Source of the DNA: Flavobacterium sp. Root935
GTDB lineage: Bacteria; Bacteroidota; Bacteroidia; Flavobacteriales; Flavobacteriaceae
DNA: 64,000 nt
NCBI RefSeq assembly: GCF_001429295.1
Contig: NZ_LMJL01000010.1
Coordinates: 613,153-677,152 of the forward strand
Reading direction: 5' to 3'
The position numbers and the translations under genes are program-made. Positions 52,127 to 61,792 of this stretch are shown here, one piece after another. Below the pieces are notes generated by a model. The model saw only the letters and a program-made list of their open reading frames with translations. It had not been told where the DNA came from and ran no database searches. Numbering within the stretch: the first letter of the stretch is position 1; every line of letters begins with the position of its first letter.

Positions 52127-54295
52127 TTATAAATTTTCTTTGATAAAATTAGTCATTTTATTATAAAGCTGAACTCTAGTTTTTCCGCCGTAAATACCAT
52201 GATTTTTATCTGGATAGATTTGAGAATCAAATTGTTTGTTAGCTTGAATTAAAGCTTCCATCATTTGCATTGAATTCTGAACATGAACATTATCATCTCC
52301 CGAACCGTGAATCAATAAAAATTTACCTTTTAATTTGTCAACGTGATTAATTGGTGAGTTTTGATCGTATCCGCTTGCATTTTCCTGCGGCGTCTGCATA
52401 TATCTTTCTGTGTAAACACTGTCATAAAATCTCCAGTTTGTTACAGGAGCAACAGCGATTGCCATTTTGAAAACATCATTTCCTTGGAAGATACAGTTAG
52501 AAGCCATAAAGCCTCCGTAACTCCATCCGAAAATTCCAATTCTAGCAGGATCAACATAAGGATAAGAACCGATTACTTTAGCTGCATCGATTTGATCTTC
52601 TACTTCATATTTTCCTAATTCTTTCTGAGTAACTTTTTTGAAATCAGCACCTTTAAAACCTGTCCCTCTTCCGTCAACACAAGCTACAATATAACCTTGC
52701 TGTGTTAATGATAAGAACCAATAATCATCAGAATTATTCCAGTCATTATTTACTTGTTGTGATCCTGGACCAGAATATTGGTACATAAAAACAGGATATT
52801 TTTTTGAAGGATCAAAATCTTTTGGTTTTAAAATCCAAGCGTTCAATTCATTTCCTTTAGCCGTTTTTAAAACGAAGAATTCTTTTGCAGGCAGATTATA
52901 AGCTTTTAATTTATCTGAAAGAGCTTGGTTGTTTTCGATAACCTGAATTTCTTTTCCAGTTTTTGACTCATTCAAAGTATAAGTCGTAGGCTGTAAATTA
53001 CTAGAGAAAGTAGTAATAAAGTATTGGAAATTTGGACTGAAGGTTGCAGCGTTTGTTCCTGTTTTTTTAGATAAACGCAATTTATTTTTTCCGTCTAATC
53101 CAATTCTGTAAAGATCTCTATTGATTGAACCATTTTCTGTAGATTGGTAGAAAATAGTTTTTGTTTTTTCATCAAAACCGTAGTAAGAAGTTACTTCCCA
53201 GTTTCCTTTTGTAACTTGATTTTTAAGTTTTCCTGCTTTATCATATAAGTAAATATGGTTAAAACCGTCTTTTTCGCTTGTCCAGATAAAACTATTATCT
53301 TTTAAGAAAGTCAAATTATCTGTTACATCTACATAAGCTTTATCTTTTTCATTCAAGACAACTTTTGGAGCAGCGGTAGTTCCATCAACAAATAACAAAT
53401 CAAGATTGTCTTGGTGACGATTTAAAACTTGAGCAGAAAGTACATTTGCATCGTTTGTCCATTGTAATCTTGCAATGTAAAAATCATTGTAATTTCCTAA
53501 ATCCACCTTTTTAGTTGCTCCAGCAGCTACATCGTATATATGTAATGAAACTTCTGAGTTTTTCTCTCCGGCTTTTGGATACTTAAATGTTTCAACTGTA
53601 GGATATAAATCTTTGTGAAACATTGACATTGAAAACTCAGGAACCTGGCTTTCGTCAAAACGAATGTAAGCCACTTTTTTACTGTCTTTGCTCCAGTCAA
53701 AAGCACGGACAAAAGCAAATTCTTCTTCATAAACCCAGTCCGTAATACCATTAATTACAGCATTCTTTTTACCATCTGTTGTAATTGGAGTCGATTTTTT
53801 CGAATTAACATCGTATACATATAAGTTATTTTCTTTTGCATAAGCGATTTTAGTTCCGTCTGGAGAAAAAGTTGGTTCTTGTACTTGATCAAAAAGTTTT
53901 GTCAATGTTTTTGAAGCTATATCATATAAGTAGAAATCAGCTGTAAACGAGTGGCGGAAGATTTGATTAGTATTAGATGCAATTAAAATCTTTTTTTCTG
54001 AAGCATCAAAAGTATAGCTGTCAATTCCGTTTGCAAGTTCCTTATGATCTTTAGTATCAATTAAATTCGATACTTTTTTCAAAGTTCCAAAATCATAAAG
54101 ACCAATCTGCATACTTCTGCTTGCTTGATCTACATCTAAAACAGTATATTGATCTGTATTTTTTAGCGATTGCAATTCAGCCATTCCTTTTGCTCGAAAT
54201 GCTCCGCCGTAAATATTTTCGATAGTGATTTTTTGTTGGCCAAAAACAGTCGCAACTAGAAATAAAAGTATTACAGTAATTTTACTTGTACTCAT
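52127..54295 (-). CDS. S9 family prolyl dipeptidyl-peptidase (DPP IV type)
   Basis: A 722-aa exported serine peptidase that releases N-terminal X-Pro or X-Ala dipeptides. The ATG at 54295 gives signal MSTSKITVILLFLVATVFGQ; the longer frame lacks a signal. An eight-bladed DPP IV N-terminal propeller (about 40-460) contains DWVYEEEF, the double-Glu motif that anchors the substrate N-terminus. The alpha/beta hydrolase domain has GWSYGG (Ser near 595), GSGDDNVH (Asp near 670) and DKNHGIYGG (His near 702). First gene of an operon with two POT transporters. Confidence 0.95.
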   Translation of the reverse strand: MSTSKITVILLFLVATVFGQQKITIENIYGGAFRAKGMAELQSLKNTDQYTVLDVDQASRSMQIGLYDFGTLKKVSNLIDTKDHKELANGIDSYTFDASEKKILIASNTNQIFRHSFTADFYLYDIASKTLTKLFDQVQEPTFSPDGTKIAYAKENNLYVYDVNSKKSTPITTDGKKNAVINGITDWVYEEEFAFVRAFDWSKDSKKVAYIRFDESQVPEFSMSMFHKDLYPTVETFKYPKAGEKNSEVSLHIYDVAAGATKKVDLGNYNDFYIARLQWTNDANVLSAQVLNRHQDNLDLLFVDGTTAAPKVVLNEKDKAYVDVTDNLTFLKDNSFIWTSEKDGFNHIYLYDKAGKLKNQVTKGNWEVTSYYGFDEKTKTIFYQSTENGSINRDLYRIGLDGKNKLRLSKKTGTNAATFSPNFQYFITTFSSNLQPTTYTLNESKTGKEIQVIENNQALSDKLKAYNLPAKEFFVLKTAKGNELNAWILKPKDFDPSKKYPVFMYQYSGPGSQQVNNDWNNSDDYWFLSLTQQGYIVACVDGRGTGFKGADFKKVTQKELGKYEVEDQIDAAKVIGSYPYVDPARIGIFGWSYGGFMASNCIFQGNDVFKMAIAVAPVTNWRFYDSVYTERYMQTPQENASGYDQNSPINHVDKLKGKFLLIHGSGDDNVHVQNSMQMMEALIQANKQFDSQIYPDKNHGIYGGKTRVQLYNKMTNFIKENL

Positions 54296-54440
54296 TACAA
54301 TTAATTTAAATATAAAAAAGAGCCCAATTTTAGTAAAAAAAATAAACATAATACACATTTTAAGTGTTAAATGTTAAAAAAAATAACGATTGCGTACTTT
54401 CCATTTTTAAAATACATTTTAAACAAATCTCTTAAAATGG

Positions 54441-54448
54441 TATATTTG
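54441..54448 (+). promoter_or_regulatory. -7 element of the HMG-CoA reductase gene
   Basis: TATATTTG, 29 bases before the ATG. No -33 TTG at 17-23 bases upstream. Confidence 0.5.
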
Positions 54449-54477
54449 CCGCAACATTATTATTTAATATACTGAGA

Positions 54478-55791
54478 ATGAACAACGCGGTTGCTGGATT
54501 TTCTAAATTATCCAAAAAAGAAAAAATTGACTGGATTGCAAATGAATATTTTTCAAACCCTGAAGAGGTGCAAAATATTATAAGAAATTACTGGAATTCA
54601 GACGAAAAGCTTCAGCAGCTTCATGATGAATTTATCGAAAACACCATTACAAACCTTTATATCCCACTTGGAGTTGCTCCAAACTTTTTAATCAACGGAA
54701 AATACAAAACCATCCCAATGGCTATTGAAGAGAGTTCCGTTGTTGCAGCAGCCTCTAAAGCAGCGAAATATTGGTCTACAAGAGGCGGCTTCAAAGCAAC
54801 CATAATTAATACAGAAAAAATTGGCCAGGTTCATTTTACTTTTAATGGTGATGCAGAAAAATTAAATAGCTTTTTTGACCAAATAAAACCGAAATTCTTC
54901 TCAGAAACCCAAGCCATTACTAAGAATATGCAGCAACGTGGCGGTGGTATTTTAGATATTAAACTAAAAGACAAAAGAAGTCTTCTAGAAAACTACTATC
55001 AGCTTCACGCTACTTTTGAGACCAAAGACAGCATGGGCGCTAATTTTATCAATTCTTGTTTAGAACAATTTGCATCAACTTTAAAAGGAGAAGCTCAAAA
55101 TAGCGACTTATGCGAAAATGGCGAAATATTAGAAGTTATTATGAGTATTTTGTCTAATTATGTTCCAAATTGCTTGGTTAGGGCTGAAGTTTCTTGTCCG
55201 ATTGAAGAATTAGCAGAAAAACATATTACAAACCCAAAAGAATTTGCTGAGCGTTTTGTACAAGCTGTTCAAATTGCAGAAGTTGAACCTTTTAGAGCAG
55301 TGACTCATAATAAAGGTATAATGAATGGTGTCGATGCGGTAATTCTAGCAACTGGAAATGATTTTAGAGCTGTAGAAGCCGGCGTACACGCTTATGCCTC
55401 TAAAAATGGACAATATGCTAGTTTATCTCATGCAAAAATCGAAAACGGAATTTTTACTTTCTGGCTCGAAATTCCACTTGCAGTAGGTACAGTTGGCGGA
55501 TTAACTTCTTTACATCCTTTAGTAAAGTTATGTTTAGAGATATTAGAAAATCCTTCTGCTCAGGAATTAATGGAAATTGTTGCTGTTGCTGGTTTAGCAC
55601 AAAATTTCGCAGCTCTTCGTTCTTTAACAACTACAGGAATTCAAGAAGGCCACATGAAAATGCACTTAAATAATATCATAAATCAATTTGAAGCTACCGA
55701 TGAAGAACGCCGTCTAATTAAGGCGCATTTTAAAAAAATAGCCGTTACTCACAGCGCTGTGGTAGATTTTATTGAAAACTTAAGAAAATAA
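54478..55791 (+). CDS. mvaA: Hydroxymethylglutaryl-CoA reductase, class II
   Basis: A 437-aa HMG-CoA reductase of the class II (often called degradative) form. Motifs: ENTITNLYIPLGVAPNFLING, PMAIEESSVVAAASKAA (catalytic Glu), DSMGANFINSCLE, THNKGIMNG (catalytic Lys near 277), GNDFRAVEAGVHAYA, VGGLTSLHP and the final GHMKMH with the catalytic His. In flavobacteria it should run in the biosynthetic direction, giving mevalonate for isoprenoids, as the next gene is a mevalonate-pathway-like kinase 75 bases away. Confidence 0.93.
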   Translation: MNNAVAGFSKLSKKEKIDWIANEYFSNPEEVQNIIRNYWNSDEKLQQLHDEFIENTITNLYIPLGVAPNFLINGKYKTIPMAIEESSVVAAASKAAKYWSTRGGFKATIINTEKIGQVHFTFNGDAEKLNSFFDQIKPKFFSETQAITKNMQQRGGGILDIKLKDKRSLLENYYQLHATFETKDSMGANFINSCLEQFASTLKGEAQNSDLCENGEILEVIMSILSNYVPNCLVRAEVSCPIEELAEKHITNPKEFAERFVQAVQIAEVEPFRAVTHNKGIMNGVDAVILATGNDFRAVEAGVHAYASKNGQYASLSHAKIENGIFTFWLEIPLAVGTVGGLTSLHPLVKLCLEILENPSAQELMEIVAVAGLAQNFAALRSLTTTGIQEGHMKMHLNNIINQFEATDEERRLIKAHFKKIAVTHSAVVDFIENLRK

Positions 55792-55866
55792 TTCAAAAGC
55801 TGTTTTCAATTTCTCTTCGCCTTTGCTCAAAACGCGAAGCGAGATATAATAGCTAAAAAATATAGA

Positions 55867-56775
55867 ATGAAAAAAACATTTTACAGTAACGGAAAACTTT
55901 TAATTGCTGGAGAATATCTAGTATTAGACGGAGCGGAAGCTTTTGCACTGCCTGCAAAATTTGGTCAAAATCTGGTAATTGAAAGCGGCGAAAATAAAGA
56001 AATTGAATGGAAAAGTTATGACTATGATGAACATTTATGGTTTGAAGAAACAATTTCATTTGACGAAATCATAAATCGGCCAGAAGCAAAAATCGAAACT
56101 GTAAAATCTACTTTGATTGATATTCTTCACGAAGCTTATGCTTTAAATCCAAAATTTATAGATTCAGCCAAAGGTTTCAAAGTGAGTACTCATCTATCGT
56201 TTCCAAGAAACTGGGGATTAGGAACTTCTTCAACTCTCATAAATAATATTGCGCAATGGGCAAATATTAATGCATTTACATTATTAAATAATAGTTTTGG
56301 CGGAAGTGGGTATGATATTGCCTGCGCTCAGAATAATACACCTGTTATATATCGTGTAAAAGATAACTTTGTTGAACAAGTTGAGTTTAACCCTGACTAT
56401 AAAGAAAATATCTTTTTTGTTTATTTGAATAAAAAACAAAATAGTAAGTCTGCAATATATTCATACAACAATAATAAGAATCATCATTTAGCGCAAAGTG
56501 TTGCCGAAAACAATAAAATCACGCACGCTATTCTGAATGCTAAAACACTAAAAGAATTTGCTTCAGCAGTTCAAAAACATGAGATTCACCTAAGCAATAT
56601 TTTAGAGATGCAGACTATAAAAGAAGCTCTTTTTCCAGATTTTAAGGGTGTAATAAAGAGTCTTGGAGCTTGGGGTGGTGATTTTGTTATGGTAGTTTCA
56701 AAAGAGAACCCTAAAGAATACTTCTCCAATAAAGGATACGAAACTATTTTAACTTACGCAGAAATGATTTTGTAG
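55867..56775 (+). CDS. GYDIA-family GHMP kinase
   Basis: A 302-aa GHMP-fold kinase. GEYLVLDGAEAFALP (about 16-30) is the N-terminal motif shared with phosphomevalonate and mevalonate kinases; NWGLGTSSTLINN (about 116-128) is the phosphate-binding motif 2; GGSGYDIACA (about 144-153) gives the family its name; and KSLGAWGGDFVMV near 260-272 is motif 3. Following mvaA in the same direction, it most likely phosphorylates an intermediate of the mevalonate pathway; which step is not determined. Confidence 0.88.
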   Translation: MKKTFYSNGKLLIAGEYLVLDGAEAFALPAKFGQNLVIESGENKEIEWKSYDYDEHLWFEETISFDEIINRPEAKIETVKSTLIDILHEAYALNPKFIDSAKGFKVSTHLSFPRNWGLGTSSTLINNIAQWANINAFTLLNNSFGGSGYDIACAQNNTPVIYRVKDNFVEQVEFNPDYKENIFFVYLNKKQNSKSAIYSYNNNKNHHLAQSVAENNKITHAILNAKTLKEFASAVQKHEIHLSNILEMQTIKEALFPDFKGVIKSLGAWGGDFVMVVSKENPKEYFSNKGYETILTYAEMIL

Positions 56776-56795
56776 AATGTTTTTCTACAAAGTCA

Positions 56796-57239
56796 TCAAT
56801 AGTTAACTTTCTTGTTTTTAACGTCTTTTGTTTCTAAACGACGAACTGACTGGCTTTCTTGTTCGTTTGATTCAATAAGTCTGTTGTGCAAACGCTCAGC
56901 CATTTTTTCGATACTGTTTGTAATAGAATCATAAACAAGTTCCATTCTACGGTGCTTTTCTTCTTTTACTGCCTTTAAAACATCTTCAACAAAGATCTTA
57001 TCATATTTTTCGGCTACAGAATCATGGGTATTGGTTAATCTTATTACATAATCATTACTCAAGATTGTAACTTTAAAATGCTGCTCTTCGTTACTCAAAT
57101 AATACTTTCCACCCAATTCATCAACATTGATGTCGGTACTGCTAACTTTTAAAAGCTCGGTAATAATCCCAAAGATATGACTCTCAATTTTGGTATATAC
57201 TCTTGGCTTCTTTTTAAAAATTTTTAAAGTAAAAAACAT
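56796..57239 (-). CDS. Hypothetical protein
   Basis: A 147-aa cytoplasmic-looking protein with no signal or membrane helix and no motif I recognise. It has a mixed alpha/beta N-terminal half (about 1-80) and a long charged helix (about 82-125, EDVLKAVKEEKHRRMELVYDS onward) that may form a coiled coil. It is isolated, convergent with the kinase gene, with 280 A/T-rich bases upstream containing only a terminator of the next gene. Confidence 0.65.
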   Translation of the reverse strand: MFFTLKIFKKKPRVYTKIESHIFGIITELLKVSSTDINVDELGGKYYLSNEEQHFKVTILSNDYVIRLTNTHDSVAEKYDKIFVEDVLKAVKEEKHRRMELVYDSITNSIEKMAERLHNRLIESNEQESQSVRRLETKDVKNKKVNY

Positions 57240-57460
57240 TAAATGTTTATTTAGTAAAATATTTGATTTTTGTTTTAATTGTCTTTCTAACAGTAATTTA
57301 AACGCTAAAAATATGTTAAATTTTAAATTCTGGACAAATTAACTGTAATAATTTGAATATCACAAATTTTTTAAATTAAATTTCGATTATTCCTATATAC
57401 TATAAGATAATTAACAAAAAAATATTACAAAATAGAATTATTTAGTTTTCAATAAAAAAA

Positions 57461-57499
57461 AAGAAAACCCGAAACATCTTAATGACGTTTCGGGTTTTT
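57461..57499 (-). terminator. Terminator of the PpiD-like gene
   Basis: Perfect 12-bp stem AAAACCCGAAAC (57464-57475) with GTTTCGGGTTTT (57487-57498); a U-run on the minus strand. The rest of the gap 57240-57460 is A/T-rich with nothing recognised. Confidence 0.85.
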
Positions 57500-57519
57500 A
57501 TGGTATTAGTTACTATTTA

Positions 57520-59619
57520 CTAGTAATTGAATTGTAATCTGTTATCTTCAATTTTTGCATTGTTTTTCAACGCTGGTAATACTCTGCTTGCATCATTTGC
57601 GCTTTGAGCTTTTACTTTCTCTACATAAGCAGCGTGATTAGCAATTGCAGGAGCTTTTACCGTTTTAATGTTTTTCACAACATATACTCCCGTGTTTCCT
57701 TCAATTGGAGCAGAAATTTTATTTGCAGTTAAAGCAAATGCATTTCCAACAACTCTTGGCTCTTGTCCAACTCCACCAGGTAATACTGGATTATCTAAAG
57801 TTACATCAGTTGCTTGTTGAACAGCAACTCCAGCTGCTTTAGCGATAGCTTCAATACTTGAACCTGTCATTTTTGCTTTTAATAATTCAGCTTTTTTCTT
57901 GTTTTTCAAGATTGGCTCTACGTAAGGTCTTGCCATTGTAACTGAAACTAAACCTGATTTGTTTTCACCTTTATATTGAGCGATAACGTGTCCGATATTT
58001 GCAATTTCAAAACGTTTTACGTCTCCTTTGCTTGTTTCTTTGTCAAAAGCCCATCTTACAATGTTACGTTGGTTTCCTAATGGTCCAAAAGCTTCATCCA
58101 TAGCTTTAGCATTTACAGGCTGAGCAACTTTTAAACCTAATTCTTTTGCTGCAGCATTGAAATCTTTGTCAGCAGCATCCATTTCGAATTTAGTTGCCAA
58201 AGTAAATACTTTATCAGATGTAGCTTCAGAAGGCTCAATTTTTTGAGCAATTGTAGCTAAACGAATTCCGTCTTGTTTGTCTGTAATTTTGATAATGTGA
58301 AATCCGAAAGGAGTTTCTACTAAACCAACTTTACCAATTCCGTTGTTGAATACAAAATCATTGAATGGTTTTACCATTTGGTTTGGACCAAAATATCCTA
58401 AATCACCACCTTGTTGTGCAGATGAATCATCAGAACTTGTAAAAGCCAACATCATAAAACTATCTGGATTAGCTTGAACTTGAGCTAAGATTTCTTCAGC
58501 TTTAGCTTTTGCTTCTTCTTTAGTTCTTTTTTCTTTTGGTGATGGTGTTTGAGAACCTTCGTATGCAATTAAAATATGACTAGCTTTTGCGTTAACTCCA
58601 GCTTTAAATCCTTGAGATTTAGAAATTGCATAGTATCTTCCGTAAACATAAGGTCCGTAAATTGCTCCAGCTGGTAAGCTGAATAATTTATCAGCATCTA
58701 CAGCTGGTAAAGCATTTTTAGGAACATACGTAGAATCGTAAGGAACATCAGAATTTGCGTTTACAAATTCAGCGATATTTGTTGCAGTTCTAAAACCTGG
58801 CAATGTATCATTTTTACCTGTTTTAGCATTGTAAACAACACTTCCTGATAATAATGCATTTAATTTTGATTTAATTTCAGCTTCATCTTCTTTAGAAGCT
58901 TTATCTTCTACTAAAACATATTGAATTTCACGAGTTGCATCCGCTTTGAATTTTTTCTCGTTTTTCTTCATATAATCTACAATTTCTGAATCAGAAATTT
59001 TTACTTCACTATCTTTAATAGAAGAGTAAGGAGCTGCAGCGTAAGCAAAGCTTACTTTATTAGCTTCCATTTCATACTTTAACTTTCCTTCACTAGCAGT
59101 TGTGTAAAGTCCTGATTTAACTAAAGTATTATAGATTTGAAACTTTGCGTTTAATTCAGCATCTTTCTCTTTTTGAGCGATGTATTGTGCTGCTTCTGGA
59201 TTTGATTTGAAGTAATCTTTAAATTTAACTACATCAAAAATTCCTGCTGCATTTAAGAACATTGGGTTTTTACCAATGTTTGGATCTGATTTTAAAACTT
59301 CTAATAAGTGTTTTTCACCTACTCTCAATCCTAATTTATCAAATTGTGATGACAATAAAGCGATTGAAACTTCTTGATCCCAAACTCTGTTTGCAGCTTC
59401 AGTGGAAGTAATACCTTGCCCACTTTTTTCAACATTACTAACTTTAACTCTAAAGTCTTCAAATGAAATATCTTTTCCGTCGATGCTTCCTACATCTTTT
59501 GAACTTTGACCAAATGTTCCTCTTGTAAATAGATCTTGTATTATAAATGCAAATAATGCAAGTGCAATAACTCCTATCAATAAAGCGGAACGCTGTCTAA
59601 TTTTTGCTAAAACTGCCAT
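57520..59619 (-). CDS. PpiD/SurA-type peptidylprolyl isomerase
   Basis: A 699-aa membrane-anchored periplasmic folding factor. One N-terminal helix (about 11-30, SALLIGVIALALFAFIIQDLF), a SurA_N-type chaperone domain (about 40-260), then a parvulin domain (about 340-455: KASHILIAYEGSQ, SAQQGGDLGYFG, GLVETPFGFHIIKITDK). A second, degenerate parvulin-like region follows to about 600. This is the PpiD plan. It helps fold outer membrane and secreted proteins. It ends a run of envelope genes that begins with coaX. Confidence 0.92.
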   Translation of the reverse strand: MAVLAKIRQRSALLIGVIALALFAFIIQDLFTRGTFGQSSKDVGSIDGKDISFEDFRVKVSNVEKSGQGITSTEAANRVWDQEVSIALLSSQFDKLGLRVGEKHLLEVLKSDPNIGKNPMFLNAAGIFDVVKFKDYFKSNPEAAQYIAQKEKDAELNAKFQIYNTLVKSGLYTTASEGKLKYEMEANKVSFAYAAAPYSSIKDSEVKISDSEIVDYMKKNEKKFKADATREIQYVLVEDKASKEDEAEIKSKLNALLSGSVVYNAKTGKNDTLPGFRTATNIAEFVNANSDVPYDSTYVPKNALPAVDADKLFSLPAGAIYGPYVYGRYYAISKSQGFKAGVNAKASHILIAYEGSQTPSPKEKRTKEEAKAKAEEILAQVQANPDSFMMLAFTSSDDSSAQQGGDLGYFGPNQMVKPFNDFVFNNGIGKVGLVETPFGFHIIKITDKQDGIRLATIAQKIEPSEATSDKVFTLATKFEMDAADKDFNAAAKELGLKVAQPVNAKAMDEAFGPLGNQRNIVRWAFDKETSKGDVKRFEIANIGHVIAQYKGENKSGLVSVTMARPYVEPILKNKKKAELLKAKMTGSSIEAIAKAAGVAVQQATDVTLDNPVLPGGVGQEPRVVGNAFALTANKISAPIEGNTGVYVVKNIKTVKAPAIANHAAYVEKVKAQSANDASRVLPALKNNAKIEDNRLQFNY

Positions 59620-59726
59620 TTTATTATCGTTAATTTTATATTCAGTTTGCGAAAATACAATTATCTAGTTAATAACAATACAACTAGCGTTTTATTTTAC
59701 ACATTTTTTTTTAATAATTTAAAAAA

Positions 59727-60983
59727 TCAATCTTTAATTGTCAATTTGACTAGTTCTATTTTCTTATTTGACGCCTCTTTTATAAAAAAATGGTACTTAT
59801 CTATTACAATTTTATCTCCTTTTTGTGGGATTTCTTTTGTATGATTTACAATAAAACCTCCTAAAGTTCCATAAGAATCTTCCTCAGGAATCATTAATTT
59901 GTAGGTTTCATTTAAATATTCAACATCTAATCTTGTCGAAAACAAATACTTGCCTTCGCCTATTTCTTCTTCGATTAGTTCCTCATCTAAATCATGTTCG
60001 TCTTCAATTTCACCAAAAAGCTCTTCGACAATATCTTCAATTGTAATTATTCCAGAAGTTCCGCCATATTCATCTAAAACAACTGCGACATTTTTACGTT
60101 TTTTAATCAATAAAGTCAAGACATCTTTTATTAAAATTGTTTCAGGAACAAACTCAACTGTCATCAAAACCGATTTTATTGTCGCTGGTTTCTTGAATAA
60201 ATCAAACGAATGCACATAACCCACTATATCGTCTAAAGAATTCTGGCTAATGATAATTTTAGAATATCCTGTTTCGACAAATAACGCTTTAAGGTCATCA
60301 ACTGTATCAAACAAATCTATGTCTACAATTTCTGTTCTAGGTGTCATTATATCGCGTGCTTTTACACCTGAAAACTCCAGAGCATTTTGAAAAATCTGAA
60401 TTTCAGAATCTACTTCTTCATCTTCTTCAACCGTGCTCATTTGTTCTGTAATATAATTTCCAAGTTCAATCCTGCTAAATAATTGAATCTGATTTCCTTC
60501 TGTTTTAAAAAATTTACTCAGCACAAAATCTGCAATCCAAATAAAGAAAGTTGAAATGTAATAAAATAATCGGTAAAATAAATAGGCCGGAAGAGCGAGA
60601 ATCTTAATTAAAGAATTCGCATAAATCTGAAAAAATACTTTAGGGAAAAATTCTGAAGTTAACAGAACCACAAATGTGGCAAGCAGAGTTTGAACAAGAA
60701 CATTCCACCAATCCGAAAAAACAAGACCAAAATGCGCCATCCAATTCAAAATCAGATCGCCCATAAAAAAGCCATAAACAACCAAAGCGACATTGTTGCC
60801 AATAAGCATGGCCGCAATAAATTTGGATGGATTTTCGGTAAGTTTAGTTAAGATTCGAGACAAGAAATCGTCTTGTTTCTTTTCTATTTCGAGGTAAATT
60901 TTGTTGGAGGAAATAAACGCAATTTCCATTCCAGAGAAAAAGGCTGCTAGTATTAAACATATTATTATAATACTAATTTCCAT
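59727..60983 (-). CDS. CNNM/CorC-family (hemolysin-type) membrane protein
   Basis: A 418-aa protein with a DUF21/CNNM membrane domain of about four helices (1-150), a CBS-pair (about 195-330, with ARDIMTPRTEIVDIDL and VVLDEYGGTSGIITIEDIVEELFGEIEDEHD) and a C-terminal CorC_HlyC domain (about 335-418, GTLGGFIVN ... GDKIVIDKYHF). Such proteins transport or sense Mg2+ or other divalent ions. GldE of F. johnsoniae is in the same family, but gldE sits with gldD, which is not here. Overlaps no neighbour; 2 bases from the small membrane protein gene. Confidence 0.9.
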   Translation of the reverse strand: MEISIIIICLILAAFFSGMEIAFISSNKIYLEIEKKQDDFLSRILTKLTENPSKFIAAMLIGNNVALVVYGFFMGDLILNWMAHFGLVFSDWWNVLVQTLLATFVVLLTSEFFPKVFFQIYANSLIKILALPAYLFYRLFYYISTFFIWIADFVLSKFFKTEGNQIQLFSRIELGNYITEQMSTVEEDEEVDSEIQIFQNALEFSGVKARDIMTPRTEIVDIDLFDTVDDLKALFVETGYSKIIISQNSLDDIVGYVHSFDLFKKPATIKSVLMTVEFVPETILIKDVLTLLIKKRKNVAVVLDEYGGTSGIITIEDIVEELFGEIEDEHDLDEELIEEEIGEGKYLFSTRLDVEYLNETYKLMIPEEDSYGTLGGFIVNHTKEIPQKGDKIVIDKYHFFIKEASNKKIELVKLTIKD

Positions 60984-60985
60984 TT

Positions 60986-61180
60986 TTATTGTTTTTTGTT
61001 ACGGTTATCGTATTTATTAAGAAACCTTCTTCTAAAGAAAAACATAAAAACAGCCATTCCTGCGATTACAAAGTAGAAGGGATAACTTTCATCTCCTTCG
61101 TTTAGTTTCACTATACCATCATAAGCAAAAAAAAGTGCAAATGCGATATAGATAAATTGTGTATATTTTAAATAACCCAT
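60986..61180 (-). CDS. Small membrane protein
   Basis: A 64-aa protein with two hydrophobic helices (about 6-23 and 34-51) and a basic tail FFRRRFLNKYDNRNKKQ. It lies between lptC (9 bases) and the CNNM gene (2 bases) on the same strand, too tightly packed to be a shadow. No family recognised; function unknown. Confidence 0.75.
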   Translation of the reverse strand: MGYLKYTQFIYIAFALFFAYDGIVKLNEGDESYPFYFVIAGMAVFMFFFRRRFLNKYDNRNKKQ

Positions 61181-61189
61181 GATATATTT

Positions 61190-61741
61190 TTATTCTTCAG
61201 ATTCAATTTCGCCGCTTATTCGCTGCGAATTAATCACTTTAAAATCTTTACTAAAATCTATTCCCTGACCGTGAGAAACTCCTTTTTTATCGGTAAGTTT
61301 AAATTTTCTTTCGGTATAAAACCATTCATTTTTCTGATCAAAGTATAATTGCTCAGTTTCCAAAACCTGTCCAGCTTCAGAGGTGATTTTTACTTTTCCA
61401 ATCAAATCAATAATCCCTGTATTTTTATACGAAACCGCATAATTTCCTCTTATAAAGGTACGCTTTTGCTTTTTGTCATATAAAGTAACATCTAATCCTT
61501 TAGGAAATTCTGTGAAAGGAAAATCAAGATTTGAATAATCCAGCATTTTAGGACTTATTAAAATACCTGAAATACGTCCAGAATCTGTATACTTTATATT
61601 AACTGTATCTGCATCACTTGCCGGGACAAACTCTGAGAAGTTAATTTTCTGAACATCTTTAAAATTACTTTCGCACCCAAAAAATAGTGTCACAGCAAAA
61701 ACTGTGACAACTAGCAGACTATATCTCTTTGGTAAATTCAT
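61190..61741 (-). CDS. lptC: LPS export protein LptC, lipidated
   Basis: A 183-aa periplasmic component of the LPS export bridge. It carries a lipoprotein signal (lipobox FFGC near 22) instead of the usual transmembrane anchor, then the LptC fold: DTVNIKYTDSGRISGILIS, FPKGLDVTLYDKK, GNYAVSYKNTGIIDLIGKVKITS, and LETEQLYFDQK. It binds LPS and passes it from LptB2FG to LptA. Neighbours are an outer membrane protein upstream and membrane proteins downstream. Confidence 0.85.
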   Translation of the reverse strand: MNLPKRYSLLVVTVFAVTLFFGCESNFKDVQKINFSEFVPASDADTVNIKYTDSGRISGILISPKMLDYSNLDFPFTEFPKGLDVTLYDKKQKRTFIRGNYAVSYKNTGIIDLIGKVKITSEAGQVLETEQLYFDQKNEWFYTERKFKLTDKKGVSHGQGIDFSKDFKVINSQRISGEIESEE

Positions 61742-61792
61742 TCGCCAAATGTAATAAATTGTAATGAGCTTAGAAAAGATAAAATATTATGT

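Noticed and set aside
59727..60983. The CNNM/CorC protein as gliding protein GldE
   Set aside because: GldE is in this family, but gldE is found with gldD, which is not adjacent here; the context is lptC and coaX.
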